Part shown: positions 1 to 8,661 of the stretch, one piece after another
How the letters are laid out: each line of letters starts with the position of its first letter
Numbering within the stretch: position 1 is the stretch's first letter
Assembly: GCA_966111775.1 (NCBI GenBank)
Contig: CBHWBD010000039.1
Span: 1 to 31,994 of the forward strand
Direction: 5' to 3'
Length of the DNA: 31,994 nucleotides
Source: Pelomonas sp966111775
GTDB taxonomy: Bacteria; Pseudomonadota; Gammaproteobacteria; Burkholderiales; Burkholderiaceae_C
Translations under genes and position numbers: made by a program
Notes under the pieces: generated by a model
What the model saw: only the letters and a program-made list of their open reading frames with translations
What the model was told of the DNA's origin: nothing
Databases searched by the model: none

Positions 1-446
1 GGCACGGTGCCGCCGAACAGGCCGAGCGGGTCGGCGGCCGCCAGGTCGCGGCGGATGCTGGGCTGGGTCAGGGCCGTGGCCGGCGCCATGCCGAAGAAGT
101 CGGCGAAGGGATCGGCCGCCGCGGCGCCGGCGCTGCCGGCCTCGACGACGAGCACATAGCCGCCGATCTGGATCTGGTCGCCCGGCTTGATGGCGGCCTC
201 GCGGCCCTTGCCGAGCTGGATGCCGTTGACGCTGATGGCATTGCTGCCCTGGTCGACGATGCCGTAGCCGCTGCTGGCGCGGAACAGCACGCGGGCATGC
301 ACGCGCGAGATGGTGCGTTCGGGGTCGGGCAGCACCAGCTGGTTGGTGTCCGCGCGGCCGATGTCGCCGCCGAGTTCATCGAACTGGGCGGACAGCGGCT
401 GGCTCACGGGCAGGCCGTTGAAGGTGGTGACATTGAGACGGATCAT
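1..446 (-). CDS. tagH: FHA-domain protein of the T6SS (TagH/ImpI-like), 3' end beyond the window
   Basis: The first 148 residues are visible; the frame stays open to the left edge. Residues 1-105 are a forkhead-associated domain: the phosphothreonine-binding signatures DIGR, SRVHA and VNG appear in the right order, with the beta-rich segment DQIQIGGYVLVVEAG closing the fold. After that comes a stretch naming DPFADFF and DPLGLFG, typical of the Ala/Pro-rich linker of TagH proteins. FHA domains bind phosphothreonine peptides. In T6SS the FHA protein (Fha1/TagH) is known to bind a kinase target and promote assembly, so it probably works with the kinase at 19242-21053. It lies 65 bp downstream of the 273-residue unknown gene, in the same direction. 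The ATG at 446 is the natural start because the FHA fold begins at residue 2. Only the C-terminal part is unseen. Confidence 0.86.
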   Translation of the reverse strand, partial: MIRLNVTTFNGLPVSQPLSAQFDELGGDIGRADTNQLVLPDPERTISRVHARVLFRASSGYGIVDQGSNAISVNGIQLGKGREAAIKPGDQIQIGGYVLVVEAGSAGAAAADPFADFFGMAPATALTQPSIRRDLAAADPLGLFGGTV

Positions 447-511
447 GAGGCGATTCTCAGTGCGGCTCGCTCTGGCGGCGACCCCTGCACGACGGGTGTT
501 GCTGCATGGGC

Positions 512-1333
512 CTATCTGAGCACATAGACCTTGCCTTCGATCAGCGTCAGTCGCAGGGGCCAGGCAATGTTGCCGGGCATCACGTCGTCATTCTGGCTGG
601 AGAGCAGGGGGGCTCCCATGGGGTTGAGGCATTCCAGCAGGCGGCCACCAGCCACCATGCGCAGCAGCAGGGTCTCGGCGGTGGGCGGCTTCAGGGTCTC
701 GAGCACGCCCGCCTGCCAGAGCTGCTGCACCTGCTCGCGCAGGGCGGCCGCGCCGTGGCCGGCGGGCTGCTGGTAGGCCTGGTCCAGTTCCTCGAGCTTG
801 AGCCGGCAGGCTGCCAGCCAGCTGTCGGGATTGCCGCGCGACAGGTCGAAGGCGATGCGCTGCAGGGCGGCCAGCATGGTCTGGCGGTCCTGGGGACCGG
901 GGTTGAGGACGGGCGCGTCCAGCCAGCGCCAGCGCGGGAAGCCGAGCGGCAGCTCCAGGTCCTGGTGCTGCTCCGTCGGCGCCTCGAAAGCCATGCCCTC
1001 CTCGACAGACCAGGCGACCTCGGCGAGCACGCGCACGGCTTCGTCGGCCAGGCTCTTGCCCTGGCGCAGCAGCACGAGGCGGGCCCGCGCCTGGGCCGCT
1101 CGAGCCGCCATGCGCGGCTGGGCCGGCGCGTCGGGCGTGGCGACGGCCTGGGTGACGGGCGGTGGCGCGACGACGAGGGTGATGCGGTTGCTGCCGTTCT
1201 GCAGGTATTCGTGCACGGCGACGGACTGGCTGCCCGCACCGGCCGGCAGGGCCAGCACGGGCACGCCGTTGACGTGGGCCTCGACGGGCTCGCCGCTGGT
1301 CTGCAGATGGAGGCACATCAGGCGGTCCATCAT
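512..1333 (-). CDS. Unknown 273-residue protein at the end of the vgrG module
   Basis: I do not recognise this family. The start is the ATG at 1333, which overlaps the stop of the gene before it (ATGA), so the two are probably translationally coupled; the frame also runs open far upstream, but that part is a shadow of the 589-residue gene. Residues 8-55 look like a small beta-sandwich (VNGVPVLAL, then YLQNGSNRITLVV). The middle (about 75-225) is mostly helical and Trp-containing (FPRWRWLD). The end reads as beta strands, with LRLTLIEGKVYVLR closing the chain. No signal peptide or membrane segment is visible. Position after vgrG, DUF4123 and the 589-residue gene suggests a structural accessory, an effector partner or an immunity-like protein. 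The short C-terminal strands and lack of export signal do not decide between these. Confidence 0.75.
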   Translation of the reverse strand: MMDRLMCLHLQTSGEPVEAHVNGVPVLALPAGAGSQSVAVHEYLQNGSNRITLVVAPPPVTQAVATPDAPAQPRMAARAAQARARLVLLRQGKSLADEAVRVLAEVAWSVEEGMAFEAPTEQHQDLELPLGFPRWRWLDAPVLNPGPQDRQTMLAALQRIAFDLSRGNPDSWLAACRLKLEELDQAYQQPAGHGAAALREQVQQLWQAGVLETLKPPTAETLLLRMVAGGRLLECLNPMGAPLLSSQNDDVMPGNIAWPLRLTLIEGKVYVLR

Positions 1334-3099
1334 CCGGCAGTCCAGTCGATGAGGGTCAGAGCGGGGATGAGCTCGCGCTGCTGGCGCTGCGTGCCGCCGA
1401 CCGGGTCCCGTTTCAGCAGGCAGACACTGACCGCTTCGACGGCCAGGCGGTAGAACCACTGCTGGCCGCGTCCATCGGGGCGCGGGCGCAGGCCGCATTC
1501 GCCGACGACGGCGCCGCGCAGCGCCTCGGGCACCGGGCCGGCCGACAGCAGGGCCGGCTCGCCGGTGGCGATGGCCTCCACGCTGGTCACGAAAGGGTGA
1601 CGCCAGCTGCACCTGGCGTCGGCCAGGCCCTGGCCCTCGGCGGCCGTGCTGCCGCGCTGGTCCAGTGTCATGCGCCATTCGCTGCGGCCCTGGGCCTGCA
1701 GGCTGATGCGGGTGCGGCTGCCGGCCCAATCGAGTTCGCCACTCAGCCGCAGATCCAGCATCAGGGTCGCGAAATCGATGCTGCCCTGCAGCCGCAGCGC
1801 AATGGCGCCGTCGGCCTCGTGCTGCCAGCCCCAGGTGATGCCGGCCTGGCCCACCAGGGGGGTCAGTTCGGCCTGCAGGCGGCCGCTGGTGCCGGCCATC
1901 TGGCGGGCCCAGGCGCTGAACAGCTTTTCCAGCCCGGCACGCGTCAAAGGTTGCAGGTTCTGCCAGGCCTTGAGCCAGGCCGGGGCAGGTTCGGCCTGGC
2001 CGTCGGCCTCCAGGCGGCAGGCGGTGCTGGCCGCGGAGGGAGCCGGCGACTCGCCTTCGGCGGGCCAGACCTGCGCCGGCAGGGCGCCGTGCCTGATCTC
2101 GACCAGGCGCTGCGTCGCGGCATGCACCTGCAGGCCGAGTTCCAGCGAGCCCAGCGGCGCACCGGCATCGCGGATGCCGCAGCTGGCAATGCGCACGGTC
2201 TGCTGGTCTGGCGGTTCACCGAAGCCGATGCCGGCGGGGCCCAGCCGGGCGTCCGGCGGCGGGCTGGGCGGGGCGTGCAGCGTCAGACTCAGCTTGGCCG
2301 TGTCGGGGCCGCGCCAGCTCAGTCGGCCGTTGCCGCTGACATGCAGCACCTCGGGATGGTGGGCGTCGCAGGCGGCCTGGGTGGCCACCACCAGCTGCAG
2401 CCGTGCGCTCGCGCCGGCGCCGACGGCGCGGCTGAGCACGGGCAGCATGCGCGGCTCTTCCGGCGGCACGGCCAGCGTCTCGGGCGCTGGCGCCCACGGT
2501 GCCAGGTCGACGCGCGGCCAGGCCGACTCCTGCGGCTGGTAGGCCTGCAAGGGCTTGGGCTCGGCAACGGCGAAGGTGATGCCTTCCAGATCGCAAGCCT
2601 TGGGGCGGGGCTCCGGCGCCTGGTCGAGGTAGATGGTGCGGCCCATCGTGATGCGGCTGAGCCCGGCCTCGACGGCGGCCAGGGCCTTGTCGAAGCCGAC
2701 CGGCGTGATGGTCGCGTGGGTCTGCTGGGTGGGGTCGGCGCGGGCCGCACGGCGCACCAGCGTTTCGCGCGAGCGGTGGTTGAGCTGGTGCAGCCGCACG
2801 GCAGGGCTCAGGCCCGGCTCGGCGCAAATGGCCGCAGCCCATTCGAAGCGCGGCTTGTCCTCGAAGCTCGCGCCCCACAGGCAGCACAGCGAGGCATAGC
2901 GCGCCTGGTCGGCCACCTGCGTGAGGCCTTGCTGCAAGGCCCGCTCGACGGCGGCCTCGACGAAGGCCGGCCAGCGCGCCTGCAGCTGCCCGGCGACGTC
3001 GGGCCAGGCTTCGCCCAGCAATTGCACGAGGGCGCCGGCGTCGCGCCGGGCCTGCAGGCGAGCGATCTTGTCGACCTGTTCTGGGGTCAGTTGCAGCAT
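1330..3099 (-). CDS. Unknown 589-residue protein downstream of the DUF4123 chaperone
   Basis: The ATG at 3099 lies one base after the stop of the DUF4123 gene (TGA-C-ATG), and the last bases overlap the next start, so it sits in the middle of a coupled set. Residues 1-115 are helical and rich in Ala/Leu/Arg, with VERALQQGLTQ then ARYASLCCLWGASF. From memory this resembles a short helical domain often found in proteins encoded beside DUF4123 and VgrG, whose function is not known. The remainder is mainly beta-like, with Pro-rich linkers (about 120-215 and 265-285), and shows no nuclease, lipase, peptidase or deaminase motif I can name. Several Cys residues are scattered. Known DUF4123 proteins load the effector encoded next to them, so position marks this protein as a cargo candidate. 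It could equally be a second adaptor. Confidence 0.8.
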   Translation of the reverse strand: MLQLTPEQVDKIARLQARRDAGALVQLLGEAWPDVAGQLQARWPAFVEAAVERALQQGLTQVADQARYASLCCLWGASFEDKPRFEWAAAICAEPGLSPAVRLHQLNHRSRETLVRRAARADPTQQTHATITPVGFDKALAAVEAGLSRITMGRTIYLDQAPEPRPKACDLEGITFAVAEPKPLQAYQPQESAWPRVDLAPWAPAPETLAVPPEEPRMLPVLSRAVGAGASARLQLVVATQAACDAHHPEVLHVSGNGRLSWRGPDTAKLSLTLHAPPSPPPDARLGPAGIGFGEPPDQQTVRIASCGIRDAGAPLGSLELGLQVHAATQRLVEIRHGALPAQVWPAEGESPAPSAASTACRLEADGQAEPAPAWLKAWQNLQPLTRAGLEKLFSAWARQMAGTSGRLQAELTPLVGQAGITWGWQHEADGAIALRLQGSIDFATLMLDLRLSGELDWAGSRTRISLQAQGRSEWRMTLDQRGSTAAEGQGLADARCSWRHPFVTSVEAIATGEPALLSAGPVPEALRGAVVGECGLRPRPDGRGQQWFYRLAVEAVSVCLLKRDPVGGTQRQQRELIPALTLIDWTAG

Positions 3100-3100
3100 G

Positions 3101-3637
3101 TCAGGCGTCCGGGGCCCGTTCCTGGCGGTCGATGACGCCGTCCAGCCGCTGCCACCAGGTCCAGCGCGTCTTGCCGGGGCAGACGATCTGCTGGCCGTGC
3201 GCGAAGACCCGGTCGAGCTGGGACGGCCCGAGGCTGGGCAGCAGCGTCTCGAGCAACTCGGCGTCCCACCAGCGCCAGGGACGGCGTCGGCCCTCGGGGG
3301 TGCGCACCTCGGCGAGGTCGCGGCTGTGCTCGCGCATGGCCAGCAGCGGCTGGCGCGAGGTCGTCAGCACGCCCCAGGCGTCGAAGCCGGTGCTGACCTC
3401 GCCGAGCAGCCAATCGGTGAAGGGGCTTTCGCGCTGCAATTCGACGATGTAGGCGGCGCGCTGCGCGGCCTCGGGCGCCAGGGCGCCGCGTTGCAGGCAG
3501 TCCCAGCCGGCGCATTCCGCCGACTGCAGTTTCTCGGGCAGGCCGCCGACGACGGCGCCATCGATGACCGCATGCACGCGAGCGCCTTCGAACGACCAGA
3601 GGGCCGCCTTGATGCGCGAGCCCGGGGCAGCGGTCAA
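3101..3637 (-). CDS. DUF4123 effector chaperone/adaptor (Tap/TEC type)
   Basis: Proteins of the DUF4123 family bind a T6SS effector and load it onto the VgrG spike without being secreted. Residues about 20-150 show the family pattern: HAVIDGA at the first strand, then a middle ending in FDAWGVLTTS, and the hallmark aromatic block RRPWRWWDAELLETLLP around 120-136. It is 178 residues long, slightly longer than a bare DUF4123 domain. No ATG fits upstream of the domain. The in-frame TTG at 3637 overlaps the vgrG stop (TTGA) and has a GGAAGG-type ribosome site just before it, so I chose it as start. It lies directly between vgrG and the 589-residue gene, which is the usual place for such a chaperone. 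Confidence 0.85.
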   Translation of the reverse strand: MTAAPGSRIKAALWSFEGARVHAVIDGAVVGGLPEKLQSAECAGWDCLQRGALAPEAAQRAAYIVELQRESPFTDWLLGEVSTGFDAWGVLTTSRQPLLAMREHSRDLAEVRTPEGRRRPWRWWDAELLETLLPSLGPSQLDRVFAHGQQIVCPGKTRWTWWQRLDGVIDRQERAPDA

Positions 3638-5907
3638 GAACCACCGCCTTCCGCGGCCGGGTCGGCGAACAGCTTCTCGTAGTCGGTGGCCTGGTCGGGC
3701 TTGAGGTCGGCCTGGTCCTTGGCGTCGGCCGGTGCCGTGGGCGCCGCGTCGGCGGCCGACTCGGCACTGCCGGCCGAGCCGCCACCGCCGCCGCAATTGA
3801 CCTTGACGAGCGGACCGTCGATGGTGACGCCCGCTGGCCCCAGCGTGATGACGGAGGCGCCGCAGACGATCTTGATGCCGGCCGTGGCCTCGAGCACGAT
3901 CTCGGTCTGGCCCTTGGCCTTGATGTTCATGCCCTCCATGACCACGTCGGCCACGGACTTCAGCGACACCTTGCCGGTCGCCTCGCTGGCGATCTTGCCG
4001 GCGGCCTTGAGGCTGATGTCGGCATCGGTCTTGACGGCCACGGCGCCGGTGGACTTGATGGCCGTCTTGCCGGTGACGTCCAGGCCGTAGTCGGCGCCGA
4101 CCTTGGAGTTGAAGTCCTTCTCCAGCTTGAGCTGGTAGGTGGCGGCGCCGGTCGTGAAGATGTCGCCGGCAACCTTGGTGTGCAGGTCCTTGCCGAGGTC
4201 CTGCATGACGTCCTGGCCGACGTTGACGTACCAGTTCTCGCCCACCACTTCCTTGCGCGTGAGCTTGACCTTCTTGGTCTCGTTCTTCTCGACGAAGTCG
4301 AAGGCGTCTTCCTTGACGTGGCGGTAGAAGTTGCGCTGCGACTGCAGCCAGACGTATTCCTTGGTCTTCTCGTCGGCGAAGCGCAGCTCGCTGTACATGT
4401 CGGCCGCGCCCTCCTTGGTGGAATGGGTGCGCCAGCCGCTGACGTGCGAGAGCTTGGGCAACTCGTAGGCGGGCAGGTTGACGTCGTTGTGCACCGAGCC
4501 CGTGATCAGCGGCCGGTCGGGGTCGCCGCCGACGAAGCTGACGACGACCTCGTGGCCGATGCGCGGGATCATCCACATGCCCATGCCCTTGCCGGCCCAG
4601 GGCTGGGCCACGCGCACCCAGCAGGAGCTGGCGGCGTCGTTGGCGCCCTCGCGGTCCCAGGGGAACTGCACCTTCACGCGGCCATGCTTGTCGACCTCGA
4701 CCTCGTTGCCCGAGGCGCCGACGACGAGGGCCGTCAGCGGCCCGTGCATGACGGGGCGCGGCGTGCGGCGGTCCGGGCGGAAGGGATTGCCGCTCATGCT
4801 GATGCACGAGATCTGCGCGAGGAAGCCGTCGCGGCGGCGCTTGATGGACTTGATGTCCTCAATGGCCTCGTGGTCGGCGAACTCCGCGGAGAAGTTGATG
4901 CCGACGATGAGGTAGTTGATGTTCTCCAGCAGCGAGGCGGCCTTGGAGAGCAGGAAGGTCGTGCCGACGGCGACGTCGTTGCAGTTGGTGGTGCCGGTGT
5001 AGACGGTCTGCAGGGCCTGGGCCTCTTCCAGGCGCACCTTGGCCACCTGCGTGGCGGCCGAGGTGGCCGGCGCGGACTCGGGGTTCTTCTGGTTCAGCAC
5101 GGCGCGTGCCGGGAACTCATAGATCTCGGCGTCGCCGAGCTTGGCGGTGGCCGACAGCGGCAGGGCCGAGTGGTCCTGCTCGATCTGGGTGGCGCTGGCC
5201 AGGTAGTCGTAGTCGCGCACGGTGGCCTTCACCGAGCGCACCTCCTCCTGCTTGCGCCACTCCATGATGGCCTGGTCCTGCTTCAGGCCGTGCGACCACT
5301 GGATGGGCGAGGTGCTGGCCTTGCTGCGGTGCTTGGCCATGGAGTCGGTCAGCACCATGGTGTGCGTCGTCGACGTGTGCTCGAAGAAGTAGTAGATGCC
5401 GGCCTCTTCGAGCAGGCGGCTGACGAAGTCGAAGTCGGTCTCGTCGTACTGCACGCAGTACTCGAGCGTCGGGTAGACCGAGGGCAGCAGCAGGCGCCAG
5501 GCGAAGTCGCTGCTGTAGGTCGTCAGCACGTCGGTGACGATGTCCTTGACGCTCTTGTTCTGGAACACGCGCGAATTGCGGCTGCGCGTGGCGAACCACA
5601 GCCAGGGCCGCATGACGATGCTGAAGGCCTCGAAACGGCCGTGCCGCTCGCCGCGCTGGGCGCGCGTCACATAGCCGTTGAACTCGCGCTTGGCGCCGTG
5701 CAGCTCGATGGTGACGTTGGCACGCGTACCCAGCAGCGAGTGCAGGTTGATGTGCTCCTTCATGCCGAGCAGGTTGACATTGCCGATCAGGTCGACCTGC
5801 CATTCGGGCAGGCGGCCGAGCTGCTCCTGGCCGCTCATGCGCAACACGAGAAGCTTGTCGGCCCCCAATGTTGTCGTGATGGACATCACATGGCTGGTCA
5901 GACTCAT
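3634..5907 (-). CDS. vgrG: VgrG spike protein (TssI)
   Basis: VgrG trimers cap the Hcp tube and carry effectors through the target envelope. Residues 1-370 form the gp27-like hub part (VQYDETDFDFVSRLLEEAGIYYFFEH at about 152-177 is a family signature, quoted here in part). Residues 385-475 are the gp5-like OB domain, with VDKHGRVKVQFPWDREG, SCWVRVAQPWAG and IPRIGHEVVVSF. Residues 560-705 are the repetitive beta-needle, with many short strands. After a run of glycines at 706-710 comes a tail of about 47 residues rich in Ala, Asp and Pro. No enzymatic C-terminal domain is evident, so cargo is probably loaded by the DUF4123 protein. The start at 5907 has a clear GGGAGG site; an internal ATG at residue 8 is a weaker choice. 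It follows clpV by 27 bp. Confidence 0.96.
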   Translation of the reverse strand: MSLTSHVMSITTTLGADKLLVLRMSGQEQLGRLPEWQVDLIGNVNLLGMKEHINLHSLLGTRANVTIELHGAKREFNGYVTRAQRGERHGRFEAFSIVMRPWLWFATRSRNSRVFQNKSVKDIVTDVLTTYSSDFAWRLLLPSVYPTLEYCVQYDETDFDFVSRLLEEAGIYYFFEHTSTTHTMVLTDSMAKHRSKASTSPIQWSHGLKQDQAIMEWRKQEEVRSVKATVRDYDYLASATQIEQDHSALPLSATAKLGDAEIYEFPARAVLNQKNPESAPATSAATQVAKVRLEEAQALQTVYTGTTNCNDVAVGTTFLLSKAASLLENINYLIVGINFSAEFADHEAIEDIKSIKRRRDGFLAQISCISMSGNPFRPDRRTPRPVMHGPLTALVVGASGNEVEVDKHGRVKVQFPWDREGANDAASSCWVRVAQPWAGKGMGMWMIPRIGHEVVVSFVGGDPDRPLITGSVHNDVNLPAYELPKLSHVSGWRTHSTKEGAADMYSELRFADEKTKEYVWLQSQRNFYRHVKEDAFDFVEKNETKKVKLTRKEVVGENWYVNVGQDVMQDLGKDLHTKVAGDIFTTGAATYQLKLEKDFNSKVGADYGLDVTGKTAIKSTGAVAVKTDADISLKAAGKIASEATGKVSLKSVADVVMEGMNIKAKGQTEIVLEATAGIKIVCGASVITLGPAGVTIDGPLVKVNCGGGGGSAGSAESAADAAPTAPADAKDQADLKPDQATDYEKLFADPAAEGGGS

Positions 5908-5934
5908 GTCGGCACCTCCCGGCGTGCAGCTTGA

Positions 5935-8604
5935 TCAGTCGAAGGCATAGCTGAAGTCGCCGTCGGCGACGTCGAGGGCGACGCGCGTCAGCGGCTGGCC
6001 TGAAGCGGTGCGAGACAAGTACTCGATGGACACCTTGGGCAGCACGGTGTTGGTCAGGATGGCGTCGATGATGCGGCCACCGCTCTCGGCGTTGTTGCAG
6101 CGCTTGACGATGAGCTCCACGGCCGCGTCGCTGTACTCGAAGGGGATGCGGTGGTTCTCGGCCACGCGCTTGACGATGCGGCCGAGCTGCAGGCGCACGA
6201 TGCGGGCGAGCATCTCGTCGCTGAGCGGGTAGTAGGGGATGGTGACGATGCGGCCCAGCAGCGCCGGCGGGAACACCTTCTGCAGCGGCTCGGTCAGGGC
6301 CGTGGCCAGCGACTCAGGGTCGGGCAGCAGCTCAGGGTCGCGGCACATGTTCATGATCAGCTCCGAGCCCACATTGCTCGTCAGCAGGATGATGGTGTTC
6401 TTGAAGTCGATGAGGCGGCCTTCGCCGTCTTCCATCCAGCCCTTGTCGAAGACCTGGAAGAACAGCTCGTGCACGTCGGGGTGGGCCTTCTCCACCTCGT
6501 CCAGCAGCACGACGCTGTAAGGCCGGCGGCGCACGGCCTCGGTCAGCACGCCGCCCTCGCCGTAGCCCACATAGCCCGGAGGCGCACCCTTGAGCGTGGA
6601 GACGGTGTGCGACTCCTGGTACTCGCTCATGTTGATGGTGATGACGTTCTGCTCGCCACCGTAGAGCGACTCGGCCAAGGCCAGGGCCGTCTCGGTCTTG
6701 CCGACGCCCGAGGTGCCGCACAGCATGAAGACGCCGATGGGCTTGTTGGGGTTGTCCAGCTTGGCGCGCGAGGTCTGGATGCGGCGCGCGATCATGTCCA
6801 GGCCATGCTGCTGGCCGATGACGCGCTGGCCCAGCGTGGCACCCAGGCGCAGCACGGCTTCCAGCTCGTTCTTGACCATGCGGCCGACGGGGATGCCCGT
6901 CCAGTCGGCGACGACGCTGGCCACGGCCTGGGCGTCCACCGAGGGCAGGATCAGCGGCGCATCGCCTTGCAGCTCGGCCAGCTTGGCCTGGGCGGCGTGC
7001 ATCTCGGCCAGCAGGGCGTCGCGGTCGGGGCTGCCGCCGGCGTCGGCGGGCTGGCCATCACCGCGCAGCTTGGCGCGCAGTTCCAGGATCTTGGCGACGA
7101 CGTCCTTCTCCTGCGTCCAGCGGGCTTCCAGCTCGCCGAGGCGGCTGCGCTCGGCGGCCAGCTTCTCTTCGACGAGGGTGCCGCGGTCGCCGATGTGCAC
7201 GCCGACCTGGGCCTCGCGGCCGATGATGCCCTGCTCGATCTCCAGCGATTCGATGCGGCGCTTGCAGTCTTCCACCTCGGCCGGCATGGCATGCTGGCTG
7301 ACGGCGACGCGGGCGCAGGCGGTGTCCAGCAGGCTGACGGCCTTGTCGGGCAACTGGCGGGCCGGGATGTAGCGATGCGACAGCTTGACGGCGGCCTCGA
7401 TGGCCTCGTCCAGCAGCTGGATCTGGTGGTGCTTCTCCAGCACCGTGGCCACGCCACGCAGCATCAGGATGGCCTTCTTCTCGTCGGGTTCCTCGACCTG
7501 CACGGTCTGGAAGCGGCGGGTCAGGGCCGGGTCCTTCTCGATGTACTTCTTGTACTCCGCCCAGGTCGTCGCGCCGACGGTGCGCAGGTTGCCGCGCGCC
7601 AGGGCCGGCTTGAGCAGATTGGCCGCGTCGCCCGTGCCGGCCGCACCACCGGCGCCCACCAGCGTGTGGATCTCGTCGATGAACAGGATGATGGGCGTGG
7701 GGCTGCCCTGCACCTCGTCGATGACCTGGCGCAGGCGCTGCTCGAACTCGCCCTTCATGGAGGCGCCGGCCTGCAACAGGCCGATGTCCAGCGACAAGAG
7801 CGTCACGCCCTGCATGTTCGGCGGCACGTCGCCGCGGGCCAGGCGCAGCGCGAAGCCTTCCACCACGGCCGTCTTGCCGACGCCGGCCTCGCCGGTCAGC
7901 AGCGGGTTGTTCTGGCGGCGGCGCATCAGGATGTCGACGATCTGGCGGATCTCGTCGTCGCGGCCGGTGACCGGGTCGATCTCGCCTTTGCGGGCCTTCT
8001 CGGTCAGGTCGACGGTGAACTTCTTCAGGGCTTCCTGGCGGCCCATGGCGGCCGGGGCCATGGCGCCTTCGGCCTGGCCGGGCTGGGCCGAGCCGAGCGC
8101 ACTGCCATCGGTAGCGCCCAGGCCCGCTTCGCCGGTCTTGCCGATCAGGCTTTGCAGCTTGTCGGCCAGGTCGTCGGGCTTGATCTTCTCGAACTGGCGC
8201 GAGATGCCGAACAGCGCCTCGCGCAACGTACGCGTGGAAAGCAGGGCCAGCAGCAGATGGCCGGAGCGCACCTGGGCGTCGCCATACATCAGCGTGGCAT
8301 AGACCCAGCCCTGCTGAATGGCATGGGTGATGTGCTCGGAGAAATCACTGATGGACGTCGAGCCGCGCGGCAGCCGGTCCAGGGCCGTGGTCACATCGCG
8401 GGCCAGGGCGGCGGCGTCCAGGCCGTAGTGGCGCACGATGGCCGCCACGTCGGATTCGTTGTTCTCCAGCAGCTGGGTGATCCAGTGCACCAGCTCGACA
8501 TAAGGGTTGCCCCTGAGCTTGCAGAAGACGGTGGCGCCTTCGATGGATTTGTAGGCGAGCGGATTGAGTTTTCCGAACAGGGCTTGGCGGCTGATATCGG
8601 TCAT
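5935..8604 (-). CDS. clpV: ClpV, T6SS sheath-disassembling AAA+ ATPase (TssH)
   Basis: ClpV recycles the contracted TssB/TssC sheath. At 889 residues it has the family length. Residues 1-165 are the Clp-N domain that recognises the TssC N-terminus. The first AAA+ module has Walker A GEAGVGKT at 238-245 and Walker B IILFIDEIH at 305-313. A coiled middle domain runs about 440-545. The second module has Walker A GTSGVGKT at 630-637 and Walker B VVLLDEVEKAHP at 698-709, followed by the C-terminal D2-small domain. NMSEYQESH and GAPPGYVGY match the Clp/Hsp100 pore-loop region. A segment at about 165-190, rich in Ala, Gly and Gln, links the N-domain to D1. GAGGAGATC before the ATG is a good ribosome site. 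The T6SS setting separates it from ClpB. Confidence 0.97.
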   Translation of the reverse strand: MTDISRQALFGKLNPLAYKSIEGATVFCKLRGNPYVELVHWITQLLENNESDVAAIVRHYGLDAAALARDVTTALDRLPRGSTSISDFSEHITHAIQQGWVYATLMYGDAQVRSGHLLLALLSTRTLREALFGISRQFEKIKPDDLADKLQSLIGKTGEAGLGATDGSALGSAQPGQAEGAMAPAAMGRQEALKKFTVDLTEKARKGEIDPVTGRDDEIRQIVDILMRRRQNNPLLTGEAGVGKTAVVEGFALRLARGDVPPNMQGVTLLSLDIGLLQAGASMKGEFEQRLRQVIDEVQGSPTPIILFIDEIHTLVGAGGAAGTGDAANLLKPALARGNLRTVGATTWAEYKKYIEKDPALTRRFQTVQVEEPDEKKAILMLRGVATVLEKHHQIQLLDEAIEAAVKLSHRYIPARQLPDKAVSLLDTACARVAVSQHAMPAEVEDCKRRIESLEIEQGIIGREAQVGVHIGDRGTLVEEKLAAERSRLGELEARWTQEKDVVAKILELRAKLRGDGQPADAGGSPDRDALLAEMHAAQAKLAELQGDAPLILPSVDAQAVASVVADWTGIPVGRMVKNELEAVLRLGATLGQRVIGQQHGLDMIARRIQTSRAKLDNPNKPIGVFMLCGTSGVGKTETALALAESLYGGEQNVITINMSEYQESHTVSTLKGAPPGYVGYGEGGVLTEAVRRRPYSVVLLDEVEKAHPDVHELFFQVFDKGWMEDGEGRLIDFKNTIILLTSNVGSELIMNMCRDPELLPDPESLATALTEPLQKVFPPALLGRIVTIPYYPLSDEMLARIVRLQLGRIVKRVAENHRIPFEYSDAAVELIVKRCNNAESGGRIIDAILTNTVLPKVSIEYLSRTASGQPLTRVALDVADGDFSYAFD

Positions 8605-8661
8605 GTGGAGATCTCCTCGGTGCTGAGTGACCGAGGCCGCCGTTCGGTTCCGCCAGCGGTG

